Source: G963674665 sp964609625 (GTDB taxonomy: Bacteria > Desulfobacterota > Desulfovibrionia > Desulfovibrionales > Desulfovibrionaceae). Taken from it: a stretch of 64,000 nucleotides of DNA. The DNA lies in contig CAZSRS010000020.1 in assembly GCA_964609625.1 (NCBI GenBank), positions 1 through 64,000 of the forward strand, read 5' to 3'. The notes under the pieces are model-generated. The model ran no database searches and was not told the origin of the DNA. It saw only the letters and a list, made by a program, of their open reading frames with translations. A program made the translations under genes and the position numbers. Below, piece after piece: positions 25,740 to 35,033 of the stretch. Within the stretch, counting starts at the first letter, position 1, and the number at the start of each line of letters is the position of its first letter.

Positions 25740-26238
25740 AGCGCCAGGAGCAGTAGCAGTCCTCGGGGTGTGGATCGGGGGGCGCGAACAGGCACTCCAC
25801 CCGGATGCGCGGGTCTATGGTCTGGGCGAAGCGCTCGAACTCGGCCTTGTGCATCGCTTTGCAGGAGTATTCTCCCAGGCCGTGTTTCTTGCGGCCCGTC
25901 TGGGCCGGACAGTCGGGGATGTCGATACGCAGCTCGCCATTTTCAGGGGCGATGGAATAGCCCACGATCATGGCCCAAGGGAACAGGGACAGGGCGCGGG
26001 CAAAGGCCTCCAGGCCGCCTTGCTCGGGCAGGTCGAAGCGGCGCTTGATGTCGCGCGCCCCGAGTTCCGCCACCTTGCCCCAGACGCGCTCGTTGAGTTC
26101 CTCGGCCTTGGCCAAGCCGTAGTCCTCCTCCACGCGGATGAACCAGAAGGCGTCCACCACGCGGTAGTGCCAGAGCAGGAATTCCACGAACTGTCGCTGC
26201 TCCTCGGGTGAAAGTCTGTCATAGGCGCTGAGATCCAT
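25723..26238 (-). CDS. DUF6125-family protein
   Basis: The 171-residue protein contains VEFLLWHYRVVDAFWF, FARALSLFPWAMIVGYS and, near the end, several cysteines (PDCPAQTGRKKHGLGEYSCK and PEDCYCSWRF). This resembles the DUF6125 / thiazoline-carboxylate-hydrolase-like group common in sulfate reducers; the function is unproven. AAGGAG lies 6 bases before the ATG at 26238. The stop overlaps the end of the activator gene. A shared pathway with the activator is a guess. Confidence 0.7.
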   Translation of the reverse strand: MDLSAYDRLSPEEQRQFVEFLLWHYRVVDAFWFIRVEEDYGLAKAEELNERVWGKVAELGARDIKRRFDLPEQGGLEAFARALSLFPWAMIVGYSIAPENGELRIDIPDCPAQTGRKKHGLGEYSCKAMHKAEFERFAQTIDPRIRVECLFAPPDPHPEDCYCSWRFTVQE

Positions 26239-26369
26239 GGGGGGCTCCTTGTGGGGGGGGTGGCGTTCTCCCGATCCCCTGTCCCAATCCGCTGCAAAAC
26301 ACAACCCTCGCGTTTATTCCTGACCACGATCTTGACAACCGGCAGCAAGGAGTTACTTGACAGGACGGG

Positions 26370-26406
26370 CAAACTCTGTTTGAAACACCGATTCAAACTC
26401 TGTTTG
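26370..26406. promoter_or_regulatory. Twin palindromic operators before the TetR-MFP-RND operon
   Basis: The 13-base palindrome CAAACTCTGTTTG occurs twice, exactly, at 26370-26382 and 26394-26406, with start-to-start distance 24. A TTGACA at 26357-26362 could serve as -35, placing the first palindrome over the promoter core. This is the expected layout for TetR-family autorepression. Confidence 0.7.
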
Positions 26407-26420
26407 TATCAGGGGGATAC

Positions 26421-27074
26421 ATGCGGGAGCAACCGGCATCGACACGGGACAGGATTTTGGAAGCGGCCACCGAGGTTTTTCTGGACAAGGGCTTCGCCGC
26501 CGCCACGGTGCGCGACATCTGCAAGCGCGCCGGCGCCAACGTGGCGGCCGTGAACTACCACTTCAAGGACAAGGGCGGGCTCTACCTCGCCGTGCTCGAG
26601 AATATCATGGTTTCGCACCTGCGCGTCTACCCTCCGGACATGGGACTGGGGGAGGATTCCACCGTCGAGGAAAGGTTGGCCGCTTTTATCCGCTCCTTTC
26701 TGCTGCGCATCATCGTGGGCGACGGCAGATGCGACCCCGACGCCACCACCCGGCTCATGGCCGAGGCCATGGTCAGCCCCTCGCCGTATCTCGACCACCT
26801 GGCCAAGTTCCACATGCTCCCCTTGAAGGCACATATCCTGGACATCGTTTCCGACTATCTCGGCGAGCCCAAGGACTCCCGCCTTGTACTGGACACCGCC
26901 GCCAGCATTGTGGGGCAGGTGCTGTTCTATTTCTATCTACAGCCGGCCATGGAAGTCCTTGGTCCGGGTGTCAAGCCCAGCCCCGAGGATGTGGATCGCC
27001 TGGCCGCGCACGTCACCGCCTTTTCCTTGGCAGGGTTGCAGGATGCCAGGCACAGGGCGGAGCACCCCGCTTGA
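26421..27074 (+). CDS. TetR-family repressor, CecR/CerR-like
   Basis: The 217-residue protein has an N-terminal TetR helix-turn-helix (TRDRILEAATEVFLDKGFAA, then VRDICKRAGANVAAVNYHF). Its C-terminal domain resembles the CecR/DUF1956 branch (LMAEAMVSPSPYLDHL). GGGGG precedes the ATG. The two identical palindromes at 26370 and 26394 lie 15-50 bases upstream and are the likely operators. The gene is followed after 45 bases by adaptor and permease genes, so it most likely represses the efflux operon including itself. The ligand is unknown. Confidence 0.9.
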   Translation: MREQPASTRDRILEAATEVFLDKGFAAATVRDICKRAGANVAAVNYHFKDKGGLYLAVLENIMVSHLRVYPPDMGLGEDSTVEERLAAFIRSFLLRIIVGDGRCDPDATTRLMAEAMVSPSPYLDHLAKFHMLPLKAHILDIVSDYLGEPKDSRLVLDTAASIVGQVLFYFYLQPAMEVLGPGVKPSPEDVDRLAAHVTAFSLAGLQDARHRAEHPA

Positions 27075-27119
27075 ACTACCGCCGCGGACACTGCGCCCCG
27101 GCCCATCGAGGAGAGTAGC

Positions 27120-28184
27120 ATGCGTTGTCGCCATGTGCTTATGATAATTATCCTGCTGTCATGTCTGGGAGTTGCAGGTTGCCACGGCAACAGCAACGCC
27201 CAGGATGAGGACCGGCCCGCACCCGTGGCGCAAGGGGCGCGGGACCGCGATGTGGTGTTGGTGGAAGTACGCGAGGTTGTTCCCGAGCCGTTGCACGACG
27301 TACTCCTGCTCCCGGGCAGCACCGAGGCGCGGCACGACGTGCGCATCTCCTCGGAACGCGCCGGCCGCGTGGAGTGGGTCGGATTCACGGAAGGCGACAA
27401 GGTCCTCAGGGGTGAGATCATCGCCAAGATCGACCTCTCGGCCCTCAAGGCCGCATTGGACCGCGCCCAGGCCAGTTACGACCTCAAGAAGCTCCTGGCC
27501 GAGCGCAGACAGGCGCTGTACGACCGCAAGGTGCTCTCCCTGGAGGAGTTGGACCAGGCGCTCACGGAGATGGTCAAGGCCCAGAGCGACCTGCGCACCA
27601 CCCAGGTGGAGCACGAACAGGGTATCGTGCGCTCCCCCATCGATGGCACCGTGGAGCGGATGCACGTGGACCCCGGCGAATATGTGAGCCAGGGTGATCC
27701 CGTGGCCGACCTGGTGTGCATCGACACCATCCGCGTCAACGTCAATGTTCCGGAAATGGACATCCGCTACATCCAATCGGACCAGAAGGTCGGCCTGCGG
27801 GTGGACGCCTATCCCGAAGCACAATGGGTGGGGCATGTGGATTTCGTTGCCAGGAAAGCCGATGCCGCCACCAAGACCTTTCAGGTGCGGGTGGTGGTGG
27901 ACAACGCCGACGGCCGTATCCGCCCGGGCATGATCGCCAGGGTGGTCTTCCTACGCCGCATGATCCAGGACGCAGTAACAGCCCCGCTCTACGTGATCCA
28001 GGACAAGGGAGGGGAGCGGGTGATCTTCGTGGAAAAGGACGGGGTGGCCCATTCTCGCACCATAGAACCCGGCGTCATCGAGGGTGATCGGATCCAGATA
28101 CTCTCCGGATTGCGCGCCGGTGAAAGGCTCATCGTCAAGGGCTTCGCCCAGGTCGAGGACGGCACGCGGGTGCAAGTGCAATGA
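27120..28184 (+). CDS. RND efflux periplasmic adaptor (membrane fusion) lipoprotein
   Basis: The 354-residue protein has a lipoprotein signal ending LGVAGC. The adaptor layout follows: barrel-sandwich half (RAGRVEWVGFTEGDKVLRGE), alpha-hairpin (about 105-155), second half GIVRSPIDGTVERMHVDPGE, beta-barrel and membrane-proximal domain (GERLIVKGFAQVEDG). It links the permease to an outer-membrane channel, which is not encoded here. GAGGAGAG precedes the ATG. The stop overlaps the permease start (ATGA). Confidence 0.92.
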   Translation: MRCRHVLMIIILLSCLGVAGCHGNSNAQDEDRPAPVAQGARDRDVVLVEVREVVPEPLHDVLLLPGSTEARHDVRISSERAGRVEWVGFTEGDKVLRGEIIAKIDLSALKAALDRAQASYDLKKLLAERRQALYDRKVLSLEELDQALTEMVKAQSDLRTTQVEHEQGIVRSPIDGTVERMHVDPGEYVSQGDPVADLVCIDTIRVNVNVPEMDIRYIQSDQKVGLRVDAYPEAQWVGHVDFVARKADAATKTFQVRVVVDNADGRIRPGMIARVVFLRRMIQDAVTAPLYVIQDKGGERVIFVEKDGVAHSRTIEPGVIEGDRIQILSGLRAGERLIVKGFAQVEDGTRVQVQ

Positions 28185-31100
28185 TCATCAACAAAGCGGC
28201 CCTTTACCGCCAGAGCACCGTGCTGGTGCTGCTGCTGCTCATTGTCCTGGCCGGCGCTTACAGCTATGCCGTGTTGCCGCGGGAAAGCTCCCCCGACATC
28301 ACCATCCCCTACATCTTCGTGACCACCGACTACGAGGGCGTGGCGCCCGAGGACATGGAGACCCTGGTGACCATCCCCCTGGAGCGCAAGCTCAAGGGCA
28401 TCAGCGACACCGAGGAGATACGCTCGGTATCCGACGACGGGGTCTCCTTCATCGCCATCAAGTTCCTGCCATCGGTGGATATCGACGACGCGCTGCAGAA
28501 GGTGCGAGACAAGGTGGACCAGGCCAAGAGCGACCTGCCGCAGGATATTCCAGACGACCCCGTGGTCAGCGAGGCAAACTTCTCGGACATCCCGATCATC
28601 AACGTGGTGCTTTCCGGTGACTTCAGCCTCAAGCGGCTGAAGATATTCGCCGAGGAGTTCGAAGACCGCTTCGAGAGCATTCCCGGCGTGCTGGATGCCG
28701 TGATCATCGGCGGCCTGGAGCGCGAGATCCACGTGGAGTTCGACATCGATCGCGTGGCCTTCTACAACATGCCGGTCTCCAGCCTGATCAGCGCGCTCAG
28801 CTCGGGCAACGTGAACATGCCCGGCGGCTCCATGGACATCGGTAATGCCAAGTATCTGGTGCGCACACCTGAGGATTTCCAGCATCCCGAGGAGATCAAC
28901 AGCATCGTGGCCTTTGTGCGCGACGGCAAGCCAGTGTACCTGCGCGACGTTGCCAGCATCCGCGACCACCACAAGGACCCCCAGACACGCAGCCGCATCG
29001 ACGGCAGGTCCAGCGTGACCATCGCCGTGAAGAAGCGCAGCGGCGAGAACATCATCCGCATCACCGACGAGATCAAGCGGATGGTGGAGGAGATGCGTCA
29101 CCAGTTCCCGCCCAGCCTGCAGATCGTGCTCACCGCGGATCAGTCCAAGGACATCCGGCTCATGGTCGCGGACTTGGAAAACAACATCCTCAGTGGTCTG
29201 CTGCTCGTACTGGCGGTGGTGCTCGTGTTCATCGGGGGGCGTTCGGCCCTGTTCGTGGCCGCGGCCATCCCCATCTCCATGCTCATCACCTTCAGTCTGC
29301 TGTATGCCTTGGGTATCACCCTGAATATGGTGGTGCTCTTTTCCCTGACCCTGGCCCTGGGCATGCTCGTGGACAATGGCATAGTCATCGTGGAGAACAT
29401 CTACCGCCACATGCAGGAAGGCAAGGGGCGCTGGCAGGCTGCGCTGGAGGGCACCAACGAGGTGGCCTGGCCCGTGATCACCTCCACCCTGACCACTGCC
29501 GGCGCCTTTTTCCCCATGATCTTCTGGCCCGGCATCATGGGCGAATTCATGTCCTTTCTGCCCAGGACCGTGATCATCGCGCTCTTTGGCTCCCTGTTCG
29601 TGGCTCTGGTGGTCAACCCGGTACTTTCCTCGCGCTGGCAGACCACCAAACCAGCCAAGGCTCCCAAGGCAGGGAACGCCACGGAGTCCCTGAGCCTGTC
29701 AAAGCGGGTCTACCGCGCCCTGCTGCGCTGGTCCCTGCGCAACCGCGGCCTGGTGGTGATCACGTCCTTCGTGATGCTCGTGGGGATGGTCATGGCCTTC
29801 GGCATGTTCGGCAAGGGCGTGGAGTTCTTCCCGGACGTGGAGCCGGATCGGGCCTATGTCACGGTCAAGGCCCCCGTTGGCACCAACCTCGACGCCTCGG
29901 ACACCCTGGTGCAGCAGGTGGAGGCCGTGGCCGCCGAATACCCGGACATCGAGCATTACATCGCCAACCTGGGCGAGGCCGCGGGCGATGCCTTTTCCCA
30001 TGGTGCCTCGGGCACGCACATCTCCAGCGTGACCCTGGTCTTCAAGGAACTCAAGGAACGCTCACGCCCCTCTTCGGAGATACTGGACGAAATGCGCGAA
30101 CGCCTGCTCGCGAGCATCCGTGGCGCGGAGATCCAGGTGGAGAAGGAAGAGGGGGGGCCGCCCACGGGCAAGCCCGTGAATTTGGAGATCTACGGCAAGG
30201 ATCTGCGTTCGCTGGGCGAACTGGCCAAGAAGATCCGGACCTACATGGAGCAGGTTCCCGGCTTGGTGGACGTCAAGGACAACTTCGTGGAGGGCAAGCC
30301 CGAGATCAAGGTCCGGGTGGACAAGGAAAAGGCCGCGCTCCTGGGCCTGGATACCTACCAGGTGGCCTACACCGTGAAGACCGCCATCAACGGCGCCAAG
30401 GTGGGCGTGTACCGCGAGGGCAAGGACGAGTATGACATCATCGCCCGGCTGCCGGAAAAGAACCGCTCCTCGGTGGAGGATCTCAAGCGGATCACGGTCT
30501 CCGGCCCCAACGGCGAACCCATCCCCCTGACCAGCCTGGCCGCCATCGAGGTGAGCAGCGGGCTCGGGGGCATCAACCGCATCGACCAGAAACGCGTGGT
30601 CACGGTCTCGGCCGACGTCTCCGGGGTCCTGGCCAACGACGTCATCCCGGTCATCGACAAATATCTCAAGGAATTGGACTGGCCCAGGGGCTATTCCTAC
30701 GCCTTCACCGGGGAGCAGCAGGAGCAGGCCAAGGCCCAGGCCTTCCTGAGCAAGGCCTTCATCGTGGCCATCTTCCTCATCTTCCTGGTGCTGGTCACGC
30801 AGTTCGATTCCTTTTCCGCCCCCCTGATCATCATCACCTCGGTGGCCCTGTCACTCATAGGCGTGTTTCTGGGACTGCTGGTCACGGGCACGGCCTTCGG
30901 CGTGATCATGACCGGCGTGGGTGTCATCAGCCTGGCCGGCGTGGTGGTGAACAACGCTATCGTGCTCATCGACTACTTCAACCAGCTCAAGGCCTCGGGC
31001 CTCCCCCCCACGGAGGCGCTGGTGCAGACCGGGTTGATCCGCTTCCGCCCGGTGCTGCTCACGGCCATCACCACCATCCTTGGGCTGCTGCCCATGGCCA

Positions 31101-31357
31101 CGGGCGTGAGCTACGACTTCATAAACCTGCGTTGGGACATCGGCGGCGAATCCTCGCAGTGGTGGGGCTCCATGGCCGTGGCCGTGATCTTTGGCCTGGG
31201 TGTGGCCACGTTGTTGACCCTGGTGGTGGTGCCGGTACTCTGCTCCATCACCGAGAGCGTCAACGCCCGCCGCGTGGCGAAGCGGGAGCGCAAGAAGTCG
31301 CGCATGCAGGAGAAGGCGGCGGCAAAGGCGGAGGCCGGGAAAACGGCGGGAGTGTAA
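28181..31357 (+). CDS. RND efflux permease (AcrB/HAE family)
   Basis: The 1058-residue inner-membrane transporter has the two-fold RND layout: a membrane helix at about 10-30, a large porter loop, helices about 335-500, a second helix near 525, a second porter loop, and helices about 860-1020. The LALGMLVDNGIVIVENIYRH motif carries the proton-relay aspartate, and VGVISLAGVVVNNAIVLIDY is the matching second-half helix. It exports drugs or other amphiphiles with the adaptor in front. Translation is coupled to that gene by a 4-base overlap. Control is likely by the TetR protein at 26421. Confidence 0.95.
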   Translation: MIINKAALYRQSTVLVLLLLIVLAGAYSYAVLPRESSPDITIPYIFVTTDYEGVAPEDMETLVTIPLERKLKGISDTEEIRSVSDDGVSFIAIKFLPSVDIDDALQKVRDKVDQAKSDLPQDIPDDPVVSEANFSDIPIINVVLSGDFSLKRLKIFAEEFEDRFESIPGVLDAVIIGGLEREIHVEFDIDRVAFYNMPVSSLISALSSGNVNMPGGSMDIGNAKYLVRTPEDFQHPEEINSIVAFVRDGKPVYLRDVASIRDHHKDPQTRSRIDGRSSVTIAVKKRSGENIIRITDEIKRMVEEMRHQFPPSLQIVLTADQSKDIRLMVADLENNILSGLLLVLAVVLVFIGGRSALFVAAAIPISMLITFSLLYALGITLNMVVLFSLTLALGMLVDNGIVIVENIYRHMQEGKGRWQAALEGTNEVAWPVITSTLTTAGAFFPMIFWPGIMGEFMSFLPRTVIIALFGSLFVALVVNPVLSSRWQTTKPAKAPKAGNATESLSLSKRVYRALLRWSLRNRGLVVITSFVMLVGMVMAFGMFGKGVEFFPDVEPDRAYVTVKAPVGTNLDASDTLVQQVEAVAAEYPDIEHYIANLGEAAGDAFSHGASGTHISSVTLVFKELKERSRPSSEILDEMRERLLASIRGAEIQVEKEEGGPPTGKPVNLEIYGKDLRSLGELAKKIRTYMEQVPGLVDVKDNFVEGKPEIKVRVDKEKAALLGLDTYQVAYTVKTAINGAKVGVYREGKDEYDIIARLPEKNRSSVEDLKRITVSGPNGEPIPLTSLAAIEVSSGLGGINRIDQKRVVTVSADVSGVLANDVIPVIDKYLKELDWPRGYSYAFTGEQQEQAKAQAFLSKAFIVAIFLIFLVLVTQFDSFSAPLIIITSVALSLIGVFLGLLVTGTAFGVIMTGVGVISLAGVVVNNAIVLIDYFNQLKASGLPPTEALVQTGLIRFRPVLLTAITTILGLLPMATGVSYDFINLRWDIGGESSQWWGSMAVAVIFGLGVATLLTLVVVPVLCSITESVNARRVAKRERKKSRMQEKAAAKAEAGKTAGV

Positions 31358-31564
31358 GTGCTGGCGTGATGGTTCTGTAACTGCTGCGTTCAGGGCGTAG
31401 AAAATCGCGACCGGGAAACGACCATGCCGCCGAGGGCATGAAGCCGAAAGATGGGCGGCTCGCGAGCCACCCAACCGAAATAGGCGAATGGCTGCAAGGA
31501 TCGATCAAATCGGAGCCACATTGCAGTCAGGGCCGCACAACCCGCGCTCTTGGAGTGGGGGTTG

Positions 31565-31879
31565 ATGATGGAAAATGCCACTGCCTGCTCCGGCAGTTCT
31601 TTCGATGATTTTCTGAGGGGGGAAGGACTGTACGAGGAAGTTCAGACCACTGCACAAAAACGCGTATTGTTCTGGCTGCTCTCGCAATACATGGCCGACC
31701 ACAGGCTGTCCAAGGCCGCGTTGGCTCGCATGATGCACACGAGCCGGACGCAGATCGACCGCATTCTCGACCCCGAGAACACGTCCATCACCTTGCAGAC
31801 CATTTATAGCGTGGCGTCGGTCATGGACAAGAGCGACACCCTTGTCCTGGAAGATCGTCTTCCCGAATCATCCTCCTGA
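31565..31879 (+). CDS. XRE-type antitoxin-like protein (orphan)
   Basis: The 104-residue protein contains SFDDFLRGEGLYEEVQTTAQ and a helix-turn-helix LSKAALARMMHTSRTQIDRI, then LDPENTSITLQTIYSVA. This is the pattern of antitoxins usually preceded by a RelE/Gp49-type toxin. Only about 200 bases lie between it and the RND permease, with no toxin-like frame. Two adjacent ATG codons (31565, 31568) follow GGAGTGGGGG. It may be a stand-alone regulator. It is the second antitoxin without toxin in the window. Confidence 0.75.
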   Translation: MMENATACSGSSFDDFLRGEGLYEEVQTTAQKRVLFWLLSQYMADHRLSKAALARMMHTSRTQIDRILDPENTSITLQTIYSVASVMDKSDTLVLEDRLPESSS

Positions 31880-32019
31880 ACAGACTGCCCGAGCCCGAAC
31901 CGGGCTGGATCACTTCTCCTCCCGCAGCGCTCCGCGGTGCTTTTCCACTTGCTCCTGCCCTTGCCAACCCCCAGGGGGGCGGTTATGCTCCTTTCCACGA
32001 AATTCTCCTGGAGGTGGCA

Positions 32020-33690
32020 ATGAATACAGCAGGTTCCTTTGGCCTGGGCCTGGACACAGGCGGCACGTACACCGACGCGGTGTTGCTCGATCTGTGTACC
32101 AGGGCGGTCGTGCGCACTGCCAAGACCCCGACAACGCATCACGACCTCAAATTGGGCGTGGCCCTGGCCATGCAACAGGTCATGGCCGGCTCCGGCGTCG
32201 ATCCGGCGGACGTGGCCCTGGCCGCGGTCTCCACCACCCTGGCCACCAACGCCGTGCTTGAGGATACGGGCGACCGCGTGGGCTGCGTGGCCATCGGCTA
32301 TCCAACCCCCATGGACCTGCCCGTGCTGGCGCAGCATTACGTCACCGGCGGGCATCTCATCGGCGGGCGCGAGGCCGAGCCCCTGGACGTCGAGTCGCTC
32401 CTCGAGGGCGTGGGAGTGATGCGCAGGTCCGGGGCCGAGGCCTATGCCGTGTGCTCGGTCATGAGCATGGAAAACGCCACCCACGAGCTGGTGGCGGCCA
32501 AGGCCATCTCCCTGGTGGCCCCGGGGAGCCCCGTGTTCTGCTCCCACGAGTGCAGCAGCCTGCCAGGTTTCCGCGAGCGCGCCGCCACCACCGTGCTCAA
32601 CGCCAGGCTGACCTCCATCATGCAGCGCTTTGCCGATGGCGTGGAGCAGAGCATGCGTGAGTTGGGTATCCATTGCCCGGTGCGCATCCTGCGCGGCGAC
32701 GCCGGCGAACTGCCCCTGGAGCAGGGACCACGCCATGCAGTAGAGACCGTGGGCAGCGGTCCGGCCGCCACCACTTGGTTCGGCAAGGCCATGGGCAAGG
32801 TGCGTGACGCCGTGGTGGTGGACGTGGGCGGTACCAGCACCGACGTCACCCTGGTGCAGGACGGCCTTCCAGTGCTCATGGAGCAGGGGCAGCGCATCGG
32901 CAAGTGGGATACCCACGTGCGCTCCCTGGCCATGTATACCGTTGCCGCGGGGGGTGATTCCCTAGTCCAGGCCAAGACCGCCGAGGATATGCAGGTGGGC
33001 CCCAGGCGGGTGCTACCCCTATGTCTGGCGCCGGAACTCCCCCCTCCTGCTGATTGGATCGGCCCCGAACTGGCTGCCAGAATGATCTTTCCCGGTGCCG
33101 GGCTCCATGCAGTGGACAGGGACGACCCTCTGCTGGAAATCCTGCACCGCATGGGACCGACCTCCGCCGAAACCCTGCGGCGAGAGCTTTCGATCTCTGT
33201 CCTGGAGATGGAGCGCAGACTGGACCGCTACTCCCGCAAGCAACTCGTGCTGGAGAGCGGCTTCACCCCTACGGACGCCCTGCATGTGCTGGGGCGCCTG
33301 GAACTGGGCGACGCGGCCACGGCCGCTGCCGGCGCCAAGGCCCTGGCAGGAAAGCTGGGACTCTCCGCGACGGAACTGTGCGGCATGGTGGTGCGACGTA
33401 TTCAAAAGGCAGTGGAAGACGCCGTGGTCCGCCACCTGCTCAACTGGGAGGGGGCGCAGGGGTTGGGCAACCTGCTGGATCGGTGTCATGGCTTCAGGCT
33501 GTTGCGTATGCATTTTTCCCTTGGCGTACCCCTTGTCGGTGTTGGTGCCGCCGCGCGAACGTTCCTGCCCGCGGTGGCCGATACCCTGCATACCGAGATC
33601 ATCCTCCCCGAACACCATGCGGTGGGCAACGCCTTGGGCGCTCTGCTCCTGGCCCTGGAGCGCGAGGATGAACGCACGGCGCGGGATTGA
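32020..33690 (+). CDS. Hydantoinase/oxoprolinase-family protein (HyuA-like)
   Basis: The 556-residue protein starts with GLGLDTGGTYTDAVLLDL and contains STTLATNAVLEDTGDRVG, then GPAATTWFGKAMG and VVDVGGTSTDVTLVQDG. These are the N- and central ASKHA motifs of the hydantoinase A / oxoprolinase family, which open cyclic amide rings with ATP. The N-terminal half is canonical; the C-terminal third is shorter and more divergent than in classical HyuA. GGAGG precedes the ATG at 32020. No HyuB subunit is adjacent, so the substrate is uncertain. Confidence 0.82.
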   Translation: MNTAGSFGLGLDTGGTYTDAVLLDLCTRAVVRTAKTPTTHHDLKLGVALAMQQVMAGSGVDPADVALAAVSTTLATNAVLEDTGDRVGCVAIGYPTPMDLPVLAQHYVTGGHLIGGREAEPLDVESLLEGVGVMRRSGAEAYAVCSVMSMENATHELVAAKAISLVAPGSPVFCSHECSSLPGFRERAATTVLNARLTSIMQRFADGVEQSMRELGIHCPVRILRGDAGELPLEQGPRHAVETVGSGPAATTWFGKAMGKVRDAVVVDVGGTSTDVTLVQDGLPVLMEQGQRIGKWDTHVRSLAMYTVAAGGDSLVQAKTAEDMQVGPRRVLPLCLAPELPPPADWIGPELAARMIFPGAGLHAVDRDDPLLEILHRMGPTSAETLRRELSISVLEMERRLDRYSRKQLVLESGFTPTDALHVLGRLELGDAATAAAGAKALAGKLGLSATELCGMVVRRIQKAVEDAVVRHLLNWEGAQGLGNLLDRCHGFRLLRMHFSLGVPLVGVGAAARTFLPAVADTLHTEIILPEHHAVGNALGALLLALEREDERTARD

Positions 33691-33821
33691 GGAAACCTAC
33701 GGTTTGACGTCCGCGCACAAAGGGGGCATATTGCCCTGAACATCGAGGATACAAGCTATACCAGCCTGCTTCCGAAGCCGGCATGAGCGATGAAGAAACG
33801 AGACCGGGACATGGGGGGGGA

Positions 33822-34238
33822 ATGCCGCATTATGCAAGGATCATTGTGACACTGTGCGCCCTGCTGTTGTGTCAGGTCGCCGTGGCCTGGGCTCAGGAGT
33901 CTGGTGGGGCGATACCACACCTGGGCGATGTCATCGACGATACACATCCGGGCCTGCTGCGTATCGGCGACATCCAGATCGCCTGGGGCGTGGGTACGGC
34001 GCCGTGTCCTCCGCCCGCGAGCTTCTGCCGCATCGAGGTGCATTTCCCCTTGCCTTTTGCGGAGAAGCCGGTGGTCGTGCTCACGGACGTGGCCAACCAC
34101 TCCACGGAAAAGATTGCCTCGGCCAGCCTGTATCAAGAACTGGTGAGTGCCACGTCGTTCACGGCGCGGGTGAGCCTGGAGGCCAACGTCAAGGCCCTGA
34201 AGCAGATACCCTGGATGGCTGTCGGTCGCTGGCGCTGA
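33822..34238 (+). CDS. Exported protein with H-type-lectin-like C-terminus
   Basis: The 138-residue protein has a signal peptide (IIVTLCALLLCQVAVAWAQ). The C-terminal part, with FPLPFAEKPVVVLTDVANHS, FTARVSLEA and a final Trp (PWMAVGRWR), resembles the small H-type lectin domain. The match is by pattern only. An upstream ATG at 33783 would lengthen the N-terminus by 13 hydrophilic residues; the G-rich run directly before 33822 and the better signal peptide favour the shorter form. Function unknown. Confidence 0.55.
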   Translation: MPHYARIIVTLCALLLCQVAVAWAQESGGAIPHLGDVIDDTHPGLLRIGDIQIAWGVGTAPCPPPASFCRIEVHFPLPFAEKPVVVLTDVANHSTEKIASASLYQELVSATSFTARVSLEANVKALKQIPWMAVGRWR

Positions 34239-34305
34239 CCGCCTTGGCAAGGACAAGACGCCGGTTCTTCACGGCGCCCCCGCACGGGGTGAAGACGAGA
34301 AACAG

Positions 34306-34530
34306 ATGGCCAATTACATCGTACGCGGCATTCTCATCGGCGGTTCCCTGGGTGTTTTCGCCGGACTCTTCGGCTTCTTCACCCTGGCCCGTGGCGCGGC
34401 CTTGGGCATGGTGGCGGGTTTCTTCGCCGGTTTGACCATGGAGAACCGCCGGGCCAAACGACAGGAAGCAGCCAAAGCCGCGAAAAGTGCCGCTTTGGAT
34501 CAGAATTCCAAGGTAGATGACGGAGAATGA
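34306..34530 (+). CDS. Small membrane protein
   Basis: The 74-residue protein has two predicted membrane helices (about 6-24 and 30-43; GILIGGSLGVFAGLFGFFTL, then GAALGMVAGFFAGLT) and a charged, Lys/Ala-rich tail. Glycine spacing is typical of small channel-like or assembly proteins. No family recognised. Its stop overlaps the start of the VanZ-like gene (ATGA), so the two are translationally coupled. Confidence 0.65.
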   Translation: MANYIVRGILIGGSLGVFAGLFGFFTLARGAALGMVAGFFAGLTMENRRAKRQEAAKAAKSAALDQNSKVDDGE

Positions 34531-34958
34531 CCCGCTCCGGGGAGAAGGACAAGACCCCCGTGAACTGGCCTGTGCTGGGTATCTGCTGGTTCGGAGGGGT
34601 GCTGATCGTCGCGGGTCTGGTGCTTATGCCCGTGCGCATGCCCTTCCTGGATGTCGGCTTCGGCTACTCTATCACCCTCGGGGAAGTGGCGCATTTCCTG
34701 GCCTTTTTCCTTCTGGCCGGGGGCTTTCCCCTGGCCTTCCCCCACAAGCTGTTGGTGTTGCTGGCGCCTTTCATGCTCTCCTTGCTCTGCGTGCTCCTGG
34801 AGTTCTGGCAACTCCACGTGCCCTACAGGCATTTTTCGGAGCTGGACATCCTGTCCGGGGTGCTCGGTTGCATCAGCGGCACCGCGGTGGGTTGGGTGCT
34901 GCGTTTCAGGCGGAACAGGTCATCCAACCGGGTGAGCCGGGAGAACGGCGTGATCTGA
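34527..34958 (+). CDS. VanZ-like membrane protein
   Basis: The 143-residue protein has four predicted helices. It contains LGEVAHFLAFFLLAGGFPLA, LLEFWQLHVPYRHFSELDI and LDILSGVLGCISGTAVGW, the His/Glu/Asp-containing pattern of the VanZ family. VanZ gives low-level teicoplanin resistance in enterococci, but most homologues have no known role. Coupled to the preceding small membrane protein by a 4-base overlap; converges on the DsbA-like gene. Confidence 0.8.
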   Translation: MTRSGEKDKTPVNWPVLGICWFGGVLIVAGLVLMPVRMPFLDVGFGYSITLGEVAHFLAFFLLAGGFPLAFPHKLLVLLAPFMLSLLCVLLEFWQLHVPYRHFSELDILSGVLGCISGTAVGWVLRFRRNRSSNRVSRENGVI

Positions 34959-35033
34959 GGCTGTGTAGCGGTGCGGACGCCAGGACGGACCACGCCGTTT
35001 CGTTGCATACGCCAGGTCGGGCCTAGGCCAAGT

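Noticed and set aside
31358..31564. Possible toxin remnant before the XRE antitoxin
   Set aside because: None of the frames shows RelE/Gp49-like sequence.
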